Shown: positions 50,511 to 57,835 of the stretch, one piece after another
Position numbering within the stretch: the first letter of the stretch is position 1
Layout: every line of letters begins with the position of its first letter
From: Hymenobacter aerilatus
GTDB lineage: Bacteria; Bacteroidota; Bacteroidia; Cytophagales; Hymenobacteraceae
Reading direction: 5' to 3'
Length of the DNA stretch: 64,000 nt
Assembly (NCBI RefSeq): GCF_022921095.1
Contig: NZ_CP095053.1
Coordinates: 2,088,501-2,152,500 of the forward strand
Position numbers and translations under genes: made by a program
Notes under the pieces: model-generated
Told to the model about the DNA's origin: nothing
The model's database searches: none
The model's input: the letters and a program-made list of their open reading frames with translations, nothing else

Positions 50511-50921
50511 ATGAAAAAATTCGCTTTTCTTCTGAGCTGTGGCTTGCTGGCCAGTGCAACTTCCGTAGTTGCTCAAACCAAACCCGCTGCCCCCTCACCA
50601 GCGGCGGCCCAAACGGCTCCGGCTGGTGGCGTAGCTAAGTCTATTCCGGTAGCCGACTATTACGAGGGTGGCCAGGAAGCTATGTATGCTTTTATAGAGA
50701 AGGAGCTGAAATATCCGGTGCTGGCGAAGCGCAACCGCATTCAGGGTACTTGCATTGTGAGCTTTACGCTGAACACGGATGGTACTACCAGCGGCTTTAA
50801 ACTGGTGAAGGGGGTAGGCGGCGGCTGTGGCGACGAAGCCCTGCGCGTGGCGAAGCTACTGCAATTCAAAAAGCCTGATTACGCGGTGCTCACCAGCCTA
50901 CCCATCGTTTTCAAGCTCTAA
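50511..50921 (+). CDS. TonB C-terminal-domain protein
   Basis: A 136-residue protein with a signal peptide (MKKFAFLLSCGLLASATSVVA, about 1-21). An Ala/Pro-rich spacer (about 22-45) is followed by a TonB C-terminal-like domain (YPVLAKRNRIQGTCIVSFTLNTDG.., LVKGVGGGCGDEALRVAKLLQF). Here the TonB-like domain is in a short secreted protein with no N-terminal membrane anchor of the energy-transducing type, so it is probably a periplasmic adaptor rather than a proton-motive TonB. Such proteins are common in Bacteroidota. Function not determined. Confidence 0.85.
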   Translation: MKKFAFLLSCGLLASATSVVAQTKPAAPSPAAAQTAPAGGVAKSIPVADYYEGGQEAMYAFIEKELKYPVLAKRNRIQGTCIVSFTLNTDGTTSGFKLVKGVGGGCGDEALRVAKLLQFKKPDYAVLTSLPIVFKL

Positions 50922-50965
50922 CTGCATCTTTGGGCGACCAGCCGGCACCAACTCGTTTGGAATGC

Positions 50966-50973
50966 TACCTTTG
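50966..50973 (+). promoter_or_regulatory. -7 promoter element (TACCTTTG) for the DUF5606 gene
   Basis: Exact TAnnTTTG match 31 nt before ATG 51004. It lies inside the upstream open frame, which supports the short start. Confidence 0.65.
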
Positions 50974-51003
50974 CCGCCTTCTACACCAATCGACTTTACT
51001 TCT

Positions 51004-51558
51004 ATGCCCTACGACCTGAAGGAAATTGCCGCTATCAGCGGAATGCCCGGTCTGTACCGCCTCGTGAGCCCTACCCGTACCGGCGTGATTATCGAAGCGC
51101 TGGATGGCCGCGGCACGCGCTCCATCGCCTCGGCCCGCAACAAAGTGTCGCTGCTCCAGGAAATTTCTATCTACACCCAGGACTACGACCAGACGGTGCC
51201 CTTGACGGAAGTGTTCGACCGGATTCACCAGCAATTCGGCGCCGAGCTGGAACTGACCAGCAAGTCGGACGATCGTGACTTGGCTACTTTTATGGGGAAG
51301 ATCATTCCGGACTATGACCGCGACCGGGTGTATATGTCGGACATGAAGAAGCTGGTGACGTGGTACGGCATCGTAAGCAAAAACCTGGAATATCAGGCCC
51401 CAGCTACCGATGAGGACGACGCTACCCCCGCTACTGACGAGCCCTTGAGCACAGGTGGTGAAATCTCGGCTGATGCGACGGCAACGGATGATGCGGCAAC
51501 CGCTAACCCCGAGGCTACTGCTCCAGCACCTAAGAAAGGGAAGAAGAAGGCTGAGTAA
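51004..51558 (+). CDS. DUF5606 domain-containing protein
   Basis: A 184-residue protein from ATG 51004 (MPYDLKEIAAISGMPGLYRLV). The N-terminal DUF5606 domain (about 1-135) has GVIIEALDGRGTRSIASARNKVSLLQEISIYTQD, then VPLTEVFDRIHQQFG. The C-terminal part (about 140-184) is Ala/Thr/Asp-rich and ends in a basic KKGKKKAE. DUF5606 is restricted to Bacteroidota and is often near translation or secretion genes; its role is unknown. It is followed by a strong terminator. Confidence 0.88.
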   Translation: MPYDLKEIAAISGMPGLYRLVSPTRTGVIIEALDGRGTRSIASARNKVSLLQEISIYTQDYDQTVPLTEVFDRIHQQFGAELELTSKSDDRDLATFMGKIIPDYDRDRVYMSDMKKLVTWYGIVSKNLEYQAPATDEDDATPATDEPLSTGGEISADATATDDAATANPEATAPAPKKGKKKAE

Positions 51559-51580
51559 TCGGCTTTTAGACTTTCACTTA

Positions 51581-51625
51581 CACACAAAAGCCCGCTCAGA
51601 AAGTGTCTGAGCGGGCTTTTGTGTG
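51581..51625. terminator. Bidirectional rho-independent terminator between DUF5606 and fbp
   Basis: Perfect 20-bp arms (51581-51600 and 51606-51625) with a 5-nt loop, with T- and A-rich flanks. It serves both convergent genes. Confidence 0.9.
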
Positions 51626-51638
51626 AATTACGTGGCTT

Positions 51639-52649
51639 TTAACTACTCTCTTCAGCGGCCAGCAGTTCTTCTACTTTACTCACTAGCTCGGGTGAGCCTA
51701 TAAAGAATGGGCACCGCTCGTGCAGGCCTTGTGGCTGAATTTCCAACGTGCGCTGGTAGCCATTGCTGGCTTTGCCGCCGGCTTGCTCTACCACGAATGC
51801 CAATGCGTTGCACTCATAAAGCAGGCGCAGCTTACCCGCGGGTGCTTTGCTGGTGGCCGGATACATATAAATACCACCCTTGAGCAGGTTGCGGTGAAAG
51901 TCGGCCACGAGGGAACCGATGTAGCGGCCCGAAAACTCCTGCTCTTTGAAATGCGCCACCACCGCTGCCATGCCTTTGCTGAAGTGCTGCGCCATACCCT
52001 CATTCACGGAATAAATGGTGCCGGTAGCGGGCGTCATAATGGTAGGGTGCGAGAGCACAAACTCACCCAGCGAATTTTCGTAGGTGAAGCCGTTCACGCC
52101 GTTGCCCGTGGTGTATACCAGCATGGTGCTGGAACCGTAGATAACGTAACCCGCCGCTACCTGGTGCGTGCCACGTTGCAGGCAGTCCTGCTCGTTGCCG
52201 GCGCTGCCGGTGGGCGAAATGCGCCGGTAGATGCTGAACACCGTGCCAATGCTCACGTTCACATCAATGTTGGACGAGCCATCCAGTGGGTCGATGGCCA
52301 CCACGTATTTTCCCTTCGTGTTGCCGGTCTGGATCATGCCCTCTTCCTCTTCCGACACGATAGTGCACACCTCGCCGCCATTACGCAGTGCTCGGATAAA
52401 ACGCACGTTGGCAATAACATCAAGCTTCTGCTGGTCTTCGCCCTGCACGTTGCGGTTGCCGTAGGCCCCGGCAATGTCAATCAGGCCGGAGCGGTTGATT
52501 TCGCGGTTCACGATTTTCGCGGCCAGGGCAATGTCGCGCAGCAATTGCGACAACTCACCAGTAGCGTACGGAAAATCTTCCTGCTTGCGCATAATGAAGC
52601 GGTCGAGGGTAGTACCAACCGGCAGGGCCAGCTTATCGTGATGATCCAT
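51639..52649 (-). CDS. fbp: Fructose-1,6-bisphosphatase, class I
   Basis: A 336-residue enzyme of the class I family. Metal/substrate motifs are VSEEEEG (near residue 98-104), [22 protein letters not shown] (near 120-141), and the sugar-phosphate-binding region with [22 protein letters not shown]. It dephosphorylates fructose-1,6-bisphosphate in gluconeogenesis. Length and motifs are standard. The gene has its own promoter and is convergent with the DUF5606 gene through a strong terminator. Confidence 0.97.
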   Translation of the reverse strand: MDHHDKLALPVGTTLDRFIMRKQEDFPYATGELSQLLRDIALAAKIVNREINRSGLIDIAGAYGNRNVQGEDQQKLDVIANVRFIRALRNGGEVCTIVSEEEEGMIQTGNTKGKYVVAIDPLDGSSNIDVNVSIGTVFSIYRRISPTGSAGNEQDCLQRGTHQVAAGYVIYGSSTMLVYTTGNGVNGFTYENSLGEFVLSHPTIMTPATGTIYSVNEGMAQHFSKGMAAVVAHFKEQEFSGRYIGSLVADFHRNLLKGGIYMYPATSKAPAGKLRLLYECNALAFVVEQAGGKASNGYQRTLEIQPQGLHERCPFFIGSPELVSKVEELLAAEESS

Positions 52650-52704
52650 AGAGGGCAGACGAATCGAAAGAAAATAGAGTAAAAGGGAAAGAAAACGATA
52701 TGCT

Positions 52705-52712
52705 CAAAAGTA
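52705..52712 (-). promoter_or_regulatory. -7 promoter element (TACTTTTG) for fbp
   Basis: CAAAAGTA on the + strand, exact TAnnTTTG on the - strand, 56 nt before the fbp start. Confidence 0.65.
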
Positions 52713-52775
52713 CAGGTTTTCGCCTAGCAATGTCTACTGAGGGCCTGTTATCTGCGAATTCAATTTCCGAGCCGC

Positions 52776-52783
52776 TACTTTTG
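52776..52783 (+). promoter_or_regulatory. -7 promoter element (TACTTTTG) abutting the aspartate kinase start
   Basis: Exact TAnnTTTG match that ends only 4 nt before ATG 52788, so the expected transcription start falls on or next to the start codon (a leaderless or near-leaderless message). Confidence 0.65.
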
Positions 52784-52787
52784 AGGT

Positions 52788-54056
52788 ATGCACTCACTAC
52801 CCACCCTAAAGGTCTTTAAGTTTGGGGGTGCCTCCGTGAAGGACGCCCCCGCCATCCGCAATTTGGCCGCCATTGTGCACCTGCACCAAAGCCAAGGGCC
52901 GCTGCTGATTGTGGTATCAGCAATGGGCAAAACCACCAACGCCCTGGAAGACATTTTTCAGCGCGCCTACACCGGGAAACCATATGCGGAGGCCTTGCAG
53001 GCGCTGGAAGACTACCATCTGCAAACGGCCCAGGAGTTGGTTGAGCCTACCCACCAAGAGGCACAACCTGTCTTGAACGAGCTATTTGCGCAGCTTCGGC
53101 AACAACTCAGCACGCTCATACCCGCACAATACGACCAGCAATACGACCAGATTGTGAGCTTCGGGGAGCTGCTGGCTACACGCTTAGTGGCGCACACGCT
53201 GGCGGCGCAGTGGCTCGACTGCCGCTCCCTGCTCCGCACCGATAGTACCTGGCGCGAGGCGCGTGTAGACTGGGCCACCACCGAGCAGCAGCTACAGGCC
53301 TCCCTACCCCCGCTGCTGGCCCAGGGCTTAGTGATAACCCAAGGCTTTTTGGGCGGCACCGCCGACGGCCGCACCACCACGCTCGGCCGCGAGGGCTCCG
53401 ACTACACCGCCGCTATTCTGGCGTATTGCCTGGGCGCCGAGTCCGTTACTATCTGGAAGGACGTGGCGGGCCTACTCAACGCCGACCCTAAGTTCTTTGC
53501 CGACACGGTGCGCTACCCCGAAATCAGCTACCAGGAAACCATTGAAATGGCGTACTACGGCGCGTCCGTGATTCATCCCAAGACGATTAAACCACTGGCC
53601 GTGCGCGGCATTCCGTTGCTGGTGAAGTCGTTTTTGTACCCCACGGCCGAGGGCACACGCGTACACGACTGCCAGCACGGGCTGCTGGCACCTGCCTATA
53701 TTCGCAAGGCCGACCAGTGCCTAATTTCCTTTGAGTCGAAAGACCTCGCATTTATTTCGGAGGAAAATCTGGAGGTAATTTTTGGGACGTTGGCGCAGGT
53801 GCGGCTCAAAATTCATGTGATGCAAAACTCGGCCATCAGCTTCTCGGTGTGCACCGATTTTTCGGCCTACCGCCTGGAGCAACTGCTGAGCTTGTTGCGC
53901 GACCAGTTCACGGTGCATTACAACACGGAGCTAGTGCTTTACACTATCAAAAACTACACCTCCGATAGCCTGGAGCGTCTCACGGCAGGCCGTACCTTAC
54001 TACTGGAGCAGCGCACCCGGCAAACCTTTCAGATGGTGTGCCGCGAGGAGGCGTAG
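52788..54056 (+). CDS. Aspartate kinase
   Basis: A 422-residue monofunctional aspartokinase. The amino-acid kinase domain (about 8-290) opens with KVFKFGGASVKD. It has VVSAMGKTTN, SFGELLATRL, TLGREGSDYTAAILA and IWKDVAGLLNADP. The C-terminal ACT domains (about 300-420) give feedback regulation by lysine or threonine. It catalyses the first step of Lys/Thr/Met synthesis. No homoserine dehydrogenase domain is fused. The promoter abuts the ATG, and there is no Shine-Dalgarno. Confidence 0.93.
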   Translation: MHSLPTLKVFKFGGASVKDAPAIRNLAAIVHLHQSQGPLLIVVSAMGKTTNALEDIFQRAYTGKPYAEALQALEDYHLQTAQELVEPTHQEAQPVLNELFAQLRQQLSTLIPAQYDQQYDQIVSFGELLATRLVAHTLAAQWLDCRSLLRTDSTWREARVDWATTEQQLQASLPPLLAQGLVITQGFLGGTADGRTTTLGREGSDYTAAILAYCLGAESVTIWKDVAGLLNADPKFFADTVRYPEISYQETIEMAYYGASVIHPKTIKPLAVRGIPLLVKSFLYPTAEGTRVHDCQHGLLAPAYIRKADQCLISFESKDLAFISEENLEVIFGTLAQVRLKIHVMQNSAISFSVCTDFSAYRLEQLLSLLRDQFTVHYNTELVLYTIKNYTSDSLERLTAGRTLLLEQRTRQTFQMVCREEA

Positions 54057-54114
54057 GCGGGGTAGCGCGGCCGGGCTGGCCGAAACAATGTACCATCCCC
54101 TGCGCTTTTCACCT

Positions 54115-54122
54115 TATCTTTG
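54115..54122 (+). promoter_or_regulatory. -7 promoter element (TATCTTTG) for the PerR-like gene
   Basis: Exact TAnnTTTG match 21 nt before the GTG start at 54143. Confidence 0.65.
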
Positions 54123-54142
54123 CGGTTCCTATTTCCTGACCA

Positions 54143-54604
54143 GTGTCGGTTTCTGCGCTTTCTGCTACCTCTTCGCCTACCCCTGCGCATGTGCGCGACC
54201 TGCTGACGCGGGCCGGACTGCGCGCTACCCAACAGCGCGTCCTGATCCTGGGCGGACTGCTGGCCCTGCGCGACCATCCTACGGCCGAGCAGGTACACCG
54301 CCAGGTAGCCGCCGAGGCCCCTACCCTATCGTTGGGTACGGTGTATAAGGCCTTGGATAGCTTTGTGGTGGCCGGCCTGGTGAAGCGGGTGGCCGTGGCC
54401 GATGGCGCGGCCCGGCGCTACGATGCCGACTGCTCGCCTCACCACCACTTGTTCTGCACCGCTACTCAGGAAATCCTGGACTATCGCGACCCGCAGTTGG
54501 ACCAGCTGATTCAGGAGTTTCTGGCGGCGCGGGGGTTCGAGAACTTCCAGCCGCATTCGTTCTCGCTGCATATCACCGGCGAGAAAATCATTCGCCCTGC
54601 CTGA
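54143..54604 (+). CDS. Fur-family transcriptional regulator (PerR-like)
   Basis: A 153-residue Fur-superfamily repressor starting at GTG 54143. The DNA-binding winged helix (about 15-90) has LLTRAGLRATQQRVLILGGLL and TLSLGTVYKALDSF. The metal site HHHLFC follows with RYDADCSPHHHLFC. The C-terminal paired CxxC of Fur/Zur structural zinc is absent; the only cysteines are in that segment. It sits 62 nt upstream of a peroxiredoxin gene in the same direction, so a PerR role (metal-catalysed peroxide sensing) is likely. Confidence 0.88.
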   Translation: MSVSALSATSSPTPAHVRDLLTRAGLRATQQRVLILGGLLALRDHPTAEQVHRQVAAEAPTLSLGTVYKALDSFVVAGLVKRVAVADGAARRYDADCSPHHHLFCTATQEILDYRDPQLDQLIQEFLAARGFENFQPHSFSLHITGEKIIRPA

Positions 54605-54666
54605 CCTATCCCGCCCAACGATTCCCTTGCTTTTTCATTTCTTTTTACCCCCAATCTCCTAACAAC

Positions 54667-55302
54667 ATGGCAGTTCTCGTTGGCAAACGTGCTCCTTCTT
54701 TCAAGGCTACGGCCGTTATCGACGGCGAATTTGAGGAAGACTACTCCCTCGACCGTTACCTGGGCAAGAAGCACGTGCTGTTTTACTTCTACCCCGCCGA
54801 TTTCACCTTTGTGTGCCCCACCGAAATTCTGGCATTCCAGGAGCGCCTAGCCGATTTCGAGAAAAAAGGCGTGGCCGTGGTCGGCTGCTCCACCGACTCG
54901 CACTTCTCGCATTTTGCGTGGCTGAACACCCCCCACGACCGGGGTGGCATTGAGGGCGTGACCTACCCGCTGGTAGCCGACGCCACCAAAACCATTGCCG
55001 CCAACTACGACGTGCTGGGTGGCCACTACGACTACAACGAAGCTGGCGAAATGATTTTCGTAGGCTCGCCGGTAGCGTACCGCGGCTTGTTCCTGATTGA
55101 TAAAGACGGCATTGTGCGTCACCAGCTCGTAAATGACGGCCCGCTGGGTCGCTCCATTGATGAAGCTATGCGCATGGTAGATGCCCTGCAACACTTCGAG
55201 AAGTTTGGTGAGGTATGCCCCGCCGACTGGGAAGAAGGCAAGCAAGGCATGCAGGCTACGCAGGAAGGCGTATCGAATTACCTGGGCCAGCAAAGCCGGT
55301 AA
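54667..55302 (+). CDS. 2-Cys peroxiredoxin (AhpC/Prx family)
   Basis: A 211-residue typical 2-Cys peroxiredoxin. The peroxidatic Cys50 is in DFTFVCPTEILAF, and the resolving Cys184 is in GEVCPADWEEG near the C-terminus. A third Cys (VVGCSTDSHF) is a family feature. It reduces H2O2 and alkyl hydroperoxides in the cytoplasm, usually with a thioredoxin or AhpF. Its gene follows the PerR-like regulator, so the pair forms an oxidative stress unit. The length fits AhpC/Tpx group members. Confidence 0.96.
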   Translation: MAVLVGKRAPSFKATAVIDGEFEEDYSLDRYLGKKHVLFYFYPADFTFVCPTEILAFQERLADFEKKGVAVVGCSTDSHFSHFAWLNTPHDRGGIEGVTYPLVADATKTIAANYDVLGGHYDYNEAGEMIFVGSPVAYRGLFLIDKDGIVRHQLVNDGPLGRSIDEAMRMVDALQHFEKFGEVCPADWEEGKQGMQATQEGVSNYLGQQSR

Positions 55303-55328
55303 TTGCTTCTGTATCCGTTGCTTTCAGC

Positions 55329-55362
55329 AAAGCCCCGGTCCAGTAGGATTGGGGCTTTTTCG
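55329..55362 (+). terminator. Terminator downstream of the peroxiredoxin gene
   Basis: AAAGCCCC (55329-55336) pairs with GGGGCTTT (55351-55358), 14-nt loop, then TT. Confidence 0.78.
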
Positions 55363-55381
55363 TGGGGCGGCCAGAACGCGC

Positions 55382-55389
55382 TATTTTTG
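55382..55389 (+). promoter_or_regulatory. -7 promoter element (TATTTTTG) for waaA
   Basis: Matches TAnnTTTG, 55 nt upstream of the TTG start proposed at 55444. Confidence 0.55.
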
Positions 55390-55443
55390 CAGGACAATCA
55401 GCGCATTGCTGGTCCTTCTTGTCTGTCCTTTTTGTCTTTACTG

Positions 55444-56697
55444 TTGAGTTTTCTGTATTCTGTTGCCATTTATCTGTACGGCTTGCTGCTGCGACTGGTG
55501 GCTCCTTTTGTGCCCAAGGCGGCGCAGTGGGTAGGTGGCCGTAAGGGCTGGCGAGTCCGCTTACGCGAAGCGCTCCGGCACGAAACGGCCCCGCTGGCGT
55601 GGTTTCACTGTGCTTCGCTGGGCGAGTTTGAGCAGGGCCGACCACTGATGGAGGCCTATGCCCGCCAGTACCCCACGCACAAAATCGTGCTCACGTTTTT
55701 CTCGCCCTCGGGCTACGAGGTCCGCAAAAACTGGCCTGGCGCGGCCTACATCCTGTATCTGCCGCTGGACACGGCGGCCAACGCCCGCGCCTTTCTGGAC
55801 CTGGTACGGCCCCGGCTGGCGGTATTCGTGAAGTACGAGTTCTGGCACCACTTCCTGCGGGAATTGCAGCGCCGCCAGGTTCCTACCCTCTGCGTGTCGG
55901 CTATTTTCCGACCTGAGCAGGTCTTTTTTAAGCCCTGGGGCAGCTTCTTCCGTGCTATCCTGAGTCGGTTCACGCACATTTTCACGCAGAACGATGCCTC
56001 GGTGGAGCTGCTCCGCCAGGCCGGCATTCGGCAGGCCAGCGTGGCCGGCGACACGCGCTTTGATACGGTAGCGCGCACGGCGGCGCAGCCACCTGTTTCC
56101 CTACCCCTGGTAGAGGCTTTCCAGGCCGATGGGGTGCCGGTGATGATTGTGGGGAGCAGTTGGCCAGAGGACCTGCCTACCCTCACCCCCTTATTCCAGC
56201 AGTACCATCAGGAACTGCGCTTCATTGTGGCGCCGCACGAAATTGGGGAGGCTAATCTGCGGCAGGTGGAGGCGGCGCTACCCGGCCAAGTGGTGCGTTA
56301 CTCCACTGCCACCCCAACCACCGTGGCACAGGCCCACGTGCTGCTCATCGACAACGTGGGGCTGCTTTCCCAACTGTACCGCTTTGGGCACTTTGCTTAC
56401 GTGGGCGGGGCCTTTGGCAAGGGCCTGCACAATACGCTGGAAGCAGCGGCGTTTGGCTTACCGGTGTTTTTCGGGCCTACCTACCACAAGTTTCAGGAGG
56501 CCGTGGAACTGGTAGCGCTGGGTGGCGCATTTCCGGTGCACTCGGCACAGGAGCTGGAAACGGCCCTACTCCCCCTGCTCCGCAACGAACCGACCCGCCT
56601 GCTCGTGCAAGACCTCAATATGGACTATGTTTTTCAACATGCCGGCGCCACCCAGCGCATCATGGCGTGGCTCGATGATAAAGTCGATGTGAAATAA
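55444..56697 (+). CDS. waaA: 3-deoxy-D-manno-octulosonic acid transferase
   Basis: A 417-residue GT30 enzyme, taking TTG 55444 as start. An N-terminal membrane anchor SFLYSVAIYLYGLLLRLVAPFV precedes the KdtA glycosyltransferase domain: HCASLGEFEQGRPLMEAY, LTFFSPSGYEVRKNW, KYEFWHHFLRELQRR and the C-terminal FGKGLHNTLEAAAFGLPVFFGP. It moves Kdo to lipid A precursor on the inner membrane's cytoplasmic face. The longer open frame to 55303 crosses the terminator of the upstream gene and the -7 element, so 55444 is preferred, but the non-ATG start is uncertain. Confidence 0.9.
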   Translation: MSFLYSVAIYLYGLLLRLVAPFVPKAAQWVGGRKGWRVRLREALRHETAPLAWFHCASLGEFEQGRPLMEAYARQYPTHKIVLTFFSPSGYEVRKNWPGAAYILYLPLDTAANARAFLDLVRPRLAVFVKYEFWHHFLRELQRRQVPTLCVSAIFRPEQVFFKPWGSFFRAILSRFTHIFTQNDASVELLRQAGIRQASVAGDTRFDTVARTAAQPPVSLPLVEAFQADGVPVMIVGSSWPEDLPTLTPLFQQYHQELRFIVAPHEIGEANLRQVEAALPGQVVRYSTATPTTVAQAHVLLIDNVGLLSQLYRFGHFAYVGGAFGKGLHNTLEAAAFGLPVFFGPTYHKFQEAVELVALGGAFPVHSAQELETALLPLLRNEPTRLLVQDLNMDYVFQHAGATQRIMAWLDDKVDVK

Positions 56698-56803
56698 ACT
56701 GTCATCCTGAGCGGAGCGAAGGACCTTCTCACACTAGCACGAGTCGTTGTTACGTCAGTCGTTCTACTGTGAGAAGGTCCTTCGCTCCGCTCAGGATGAC
56801 AGT
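56698..56803. repeat. Dispersed palindrome, family A, perfect 36-bp arms
   Basis: Arms 56698-56733 and 56768-56803 match exactly. GCGGAGCG and CGCTCCGC replace the usual GCGCAGCG/CGCTGCGC in both arms. ACT/AGT flanks also pair. Confidence 0.93.
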
Positions 56804-56836
56804 TCACAAATTCAATACTCACAAATTCACTATCTC

Positions 56837-57763
56837 ATGGTAGGTATTGTTGTTAAATCGACGGGCTCGTGGTACGTGGTGCGCGACGCGGAGGCGGGCG
56901 CGCTGCACCGCTGCCGGCTGCGGGGTAAATTCAAGCAGAAAGGGCTAAAGGTGAGCAACCCGTTGGCCGTGGGCGACCAGGTGGAATTTACGGTGGAGGA
57001 GCAGACCGAGGGGGCAGGCGTGATTCACCACATCGAGCCGCGCCGCAACTACATCATCCGACGCTCGGTTCACAAAACGGAACATTCTCACATTGTAGCC
57101 GCCAACCTCGACCAGGCGCTGCTGGTGGTTACGCTGGTGTCGCCGGCCACGTCGTTCGGGTTTATCGACCGATTTCTGGTCACGGCTGAGGCATACAGCA
57201 TCCCCGTCACGCTTATTTTCAACAAGGCTGACTTGCACGACGAGGACCTGGCCGACTACCAGCAGCAAATTGCCAAAATGTACCAGCGCGTGGGCTACCC
57301 TAGCCTGCTCACCTCGGCCCAAAGCGGGGTAGGCGTAGCGGAGGTAGACGCCTTGCTCGATAGCAAAACCACCTTGCTTTCAGGCCACTCTGGGGTAGGA
57401 AAGAGCACGCTTATCAATGCCTTGGTACCCGATCTGGACCTGAAAACAGCCGAAATCAGCCAGTTTTCTGATAAAGGCGTGCACACTACCACCTACGCCG
57501 AGATGCTGGAAGTGCGCCCTGGCACCTACCTCATCGACACGCCCGGCATCAAGGAGCTAGGGCTGGTAGACGTGCAACCGGGCGAGCTGGCCCACTTTTT
57601 CCCCGAGATGCGCGCCCTGCTCAACCAGTGCCGCTACCACAATTGCCGCCATGTGCAGGAGCCCGGCTGCGCCGTTATCGAAGCCGTGGAGAAAGGCCGC
57701 ATCGCCCTACCCCGTTACGACAGCTACCTAAGCATGCTCCACGACGAAGACAACCGACATTGA
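56837..57763 (+). CDS. rsgA: Ribosome small subunit-dependent GTPase A
   Basis: A 308-residue circularly permuted GTPase from ATG 56837 (MVGIVVKSTGSWYVV). The N-terminal OB fold (about 1-75), the permuted G-domain with FNKADL (G4, about 131-136), P-loop SGHSGVGKST (about 184-193), DTPGIKELGL (G3) and the C-terminal zinc motif CRYHNCRHVQEPGC (about 265-278) are all there. It matures the 30S subunit. The longer frame to 56747 overlaps the palindrome. Confidence 0.96.
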   Translation: MVGIVVKSTGSWYVVRDAEAGALHRCRLRGKFKQKGLKVSNPLAVGDQVEFTVEEQTEGAGVIHHIEPRRNYIIRRSVHKTEHSHIVAANLDQALLVVTLVSPATSFGFIDRFLVTAEAYSIPVTLIFNKADLHDEDLADYQQQIAKMYQRVGYPSLLTSAQSGVGVAEVDALLDSKTTLLSGHSGVGKSTLINALVPDLDLKTAEISQFSDKGVHTTTYAEMLEVRPGTYLIDTPGIKELGLVDVQPGELAHFFPEMRALLNQCRYHNCRHVQEPGCAVIEAVEKGRIALPRYDSYLSMLHDEDNRH

Positions 57764-57835
57764 GTAAGATGCCGTAGAGAGGCATCCTCGTACACTGATT
57801 CCACAACTGCTCTAGTAGTCAACAACCTAAACAAC

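Noticed and set aside
51720-52682. 320-residue + strand frame opposite fbp
   Set aside because: Antisense shadow of a clear class I fructose-bisphosphatase with all motifs.
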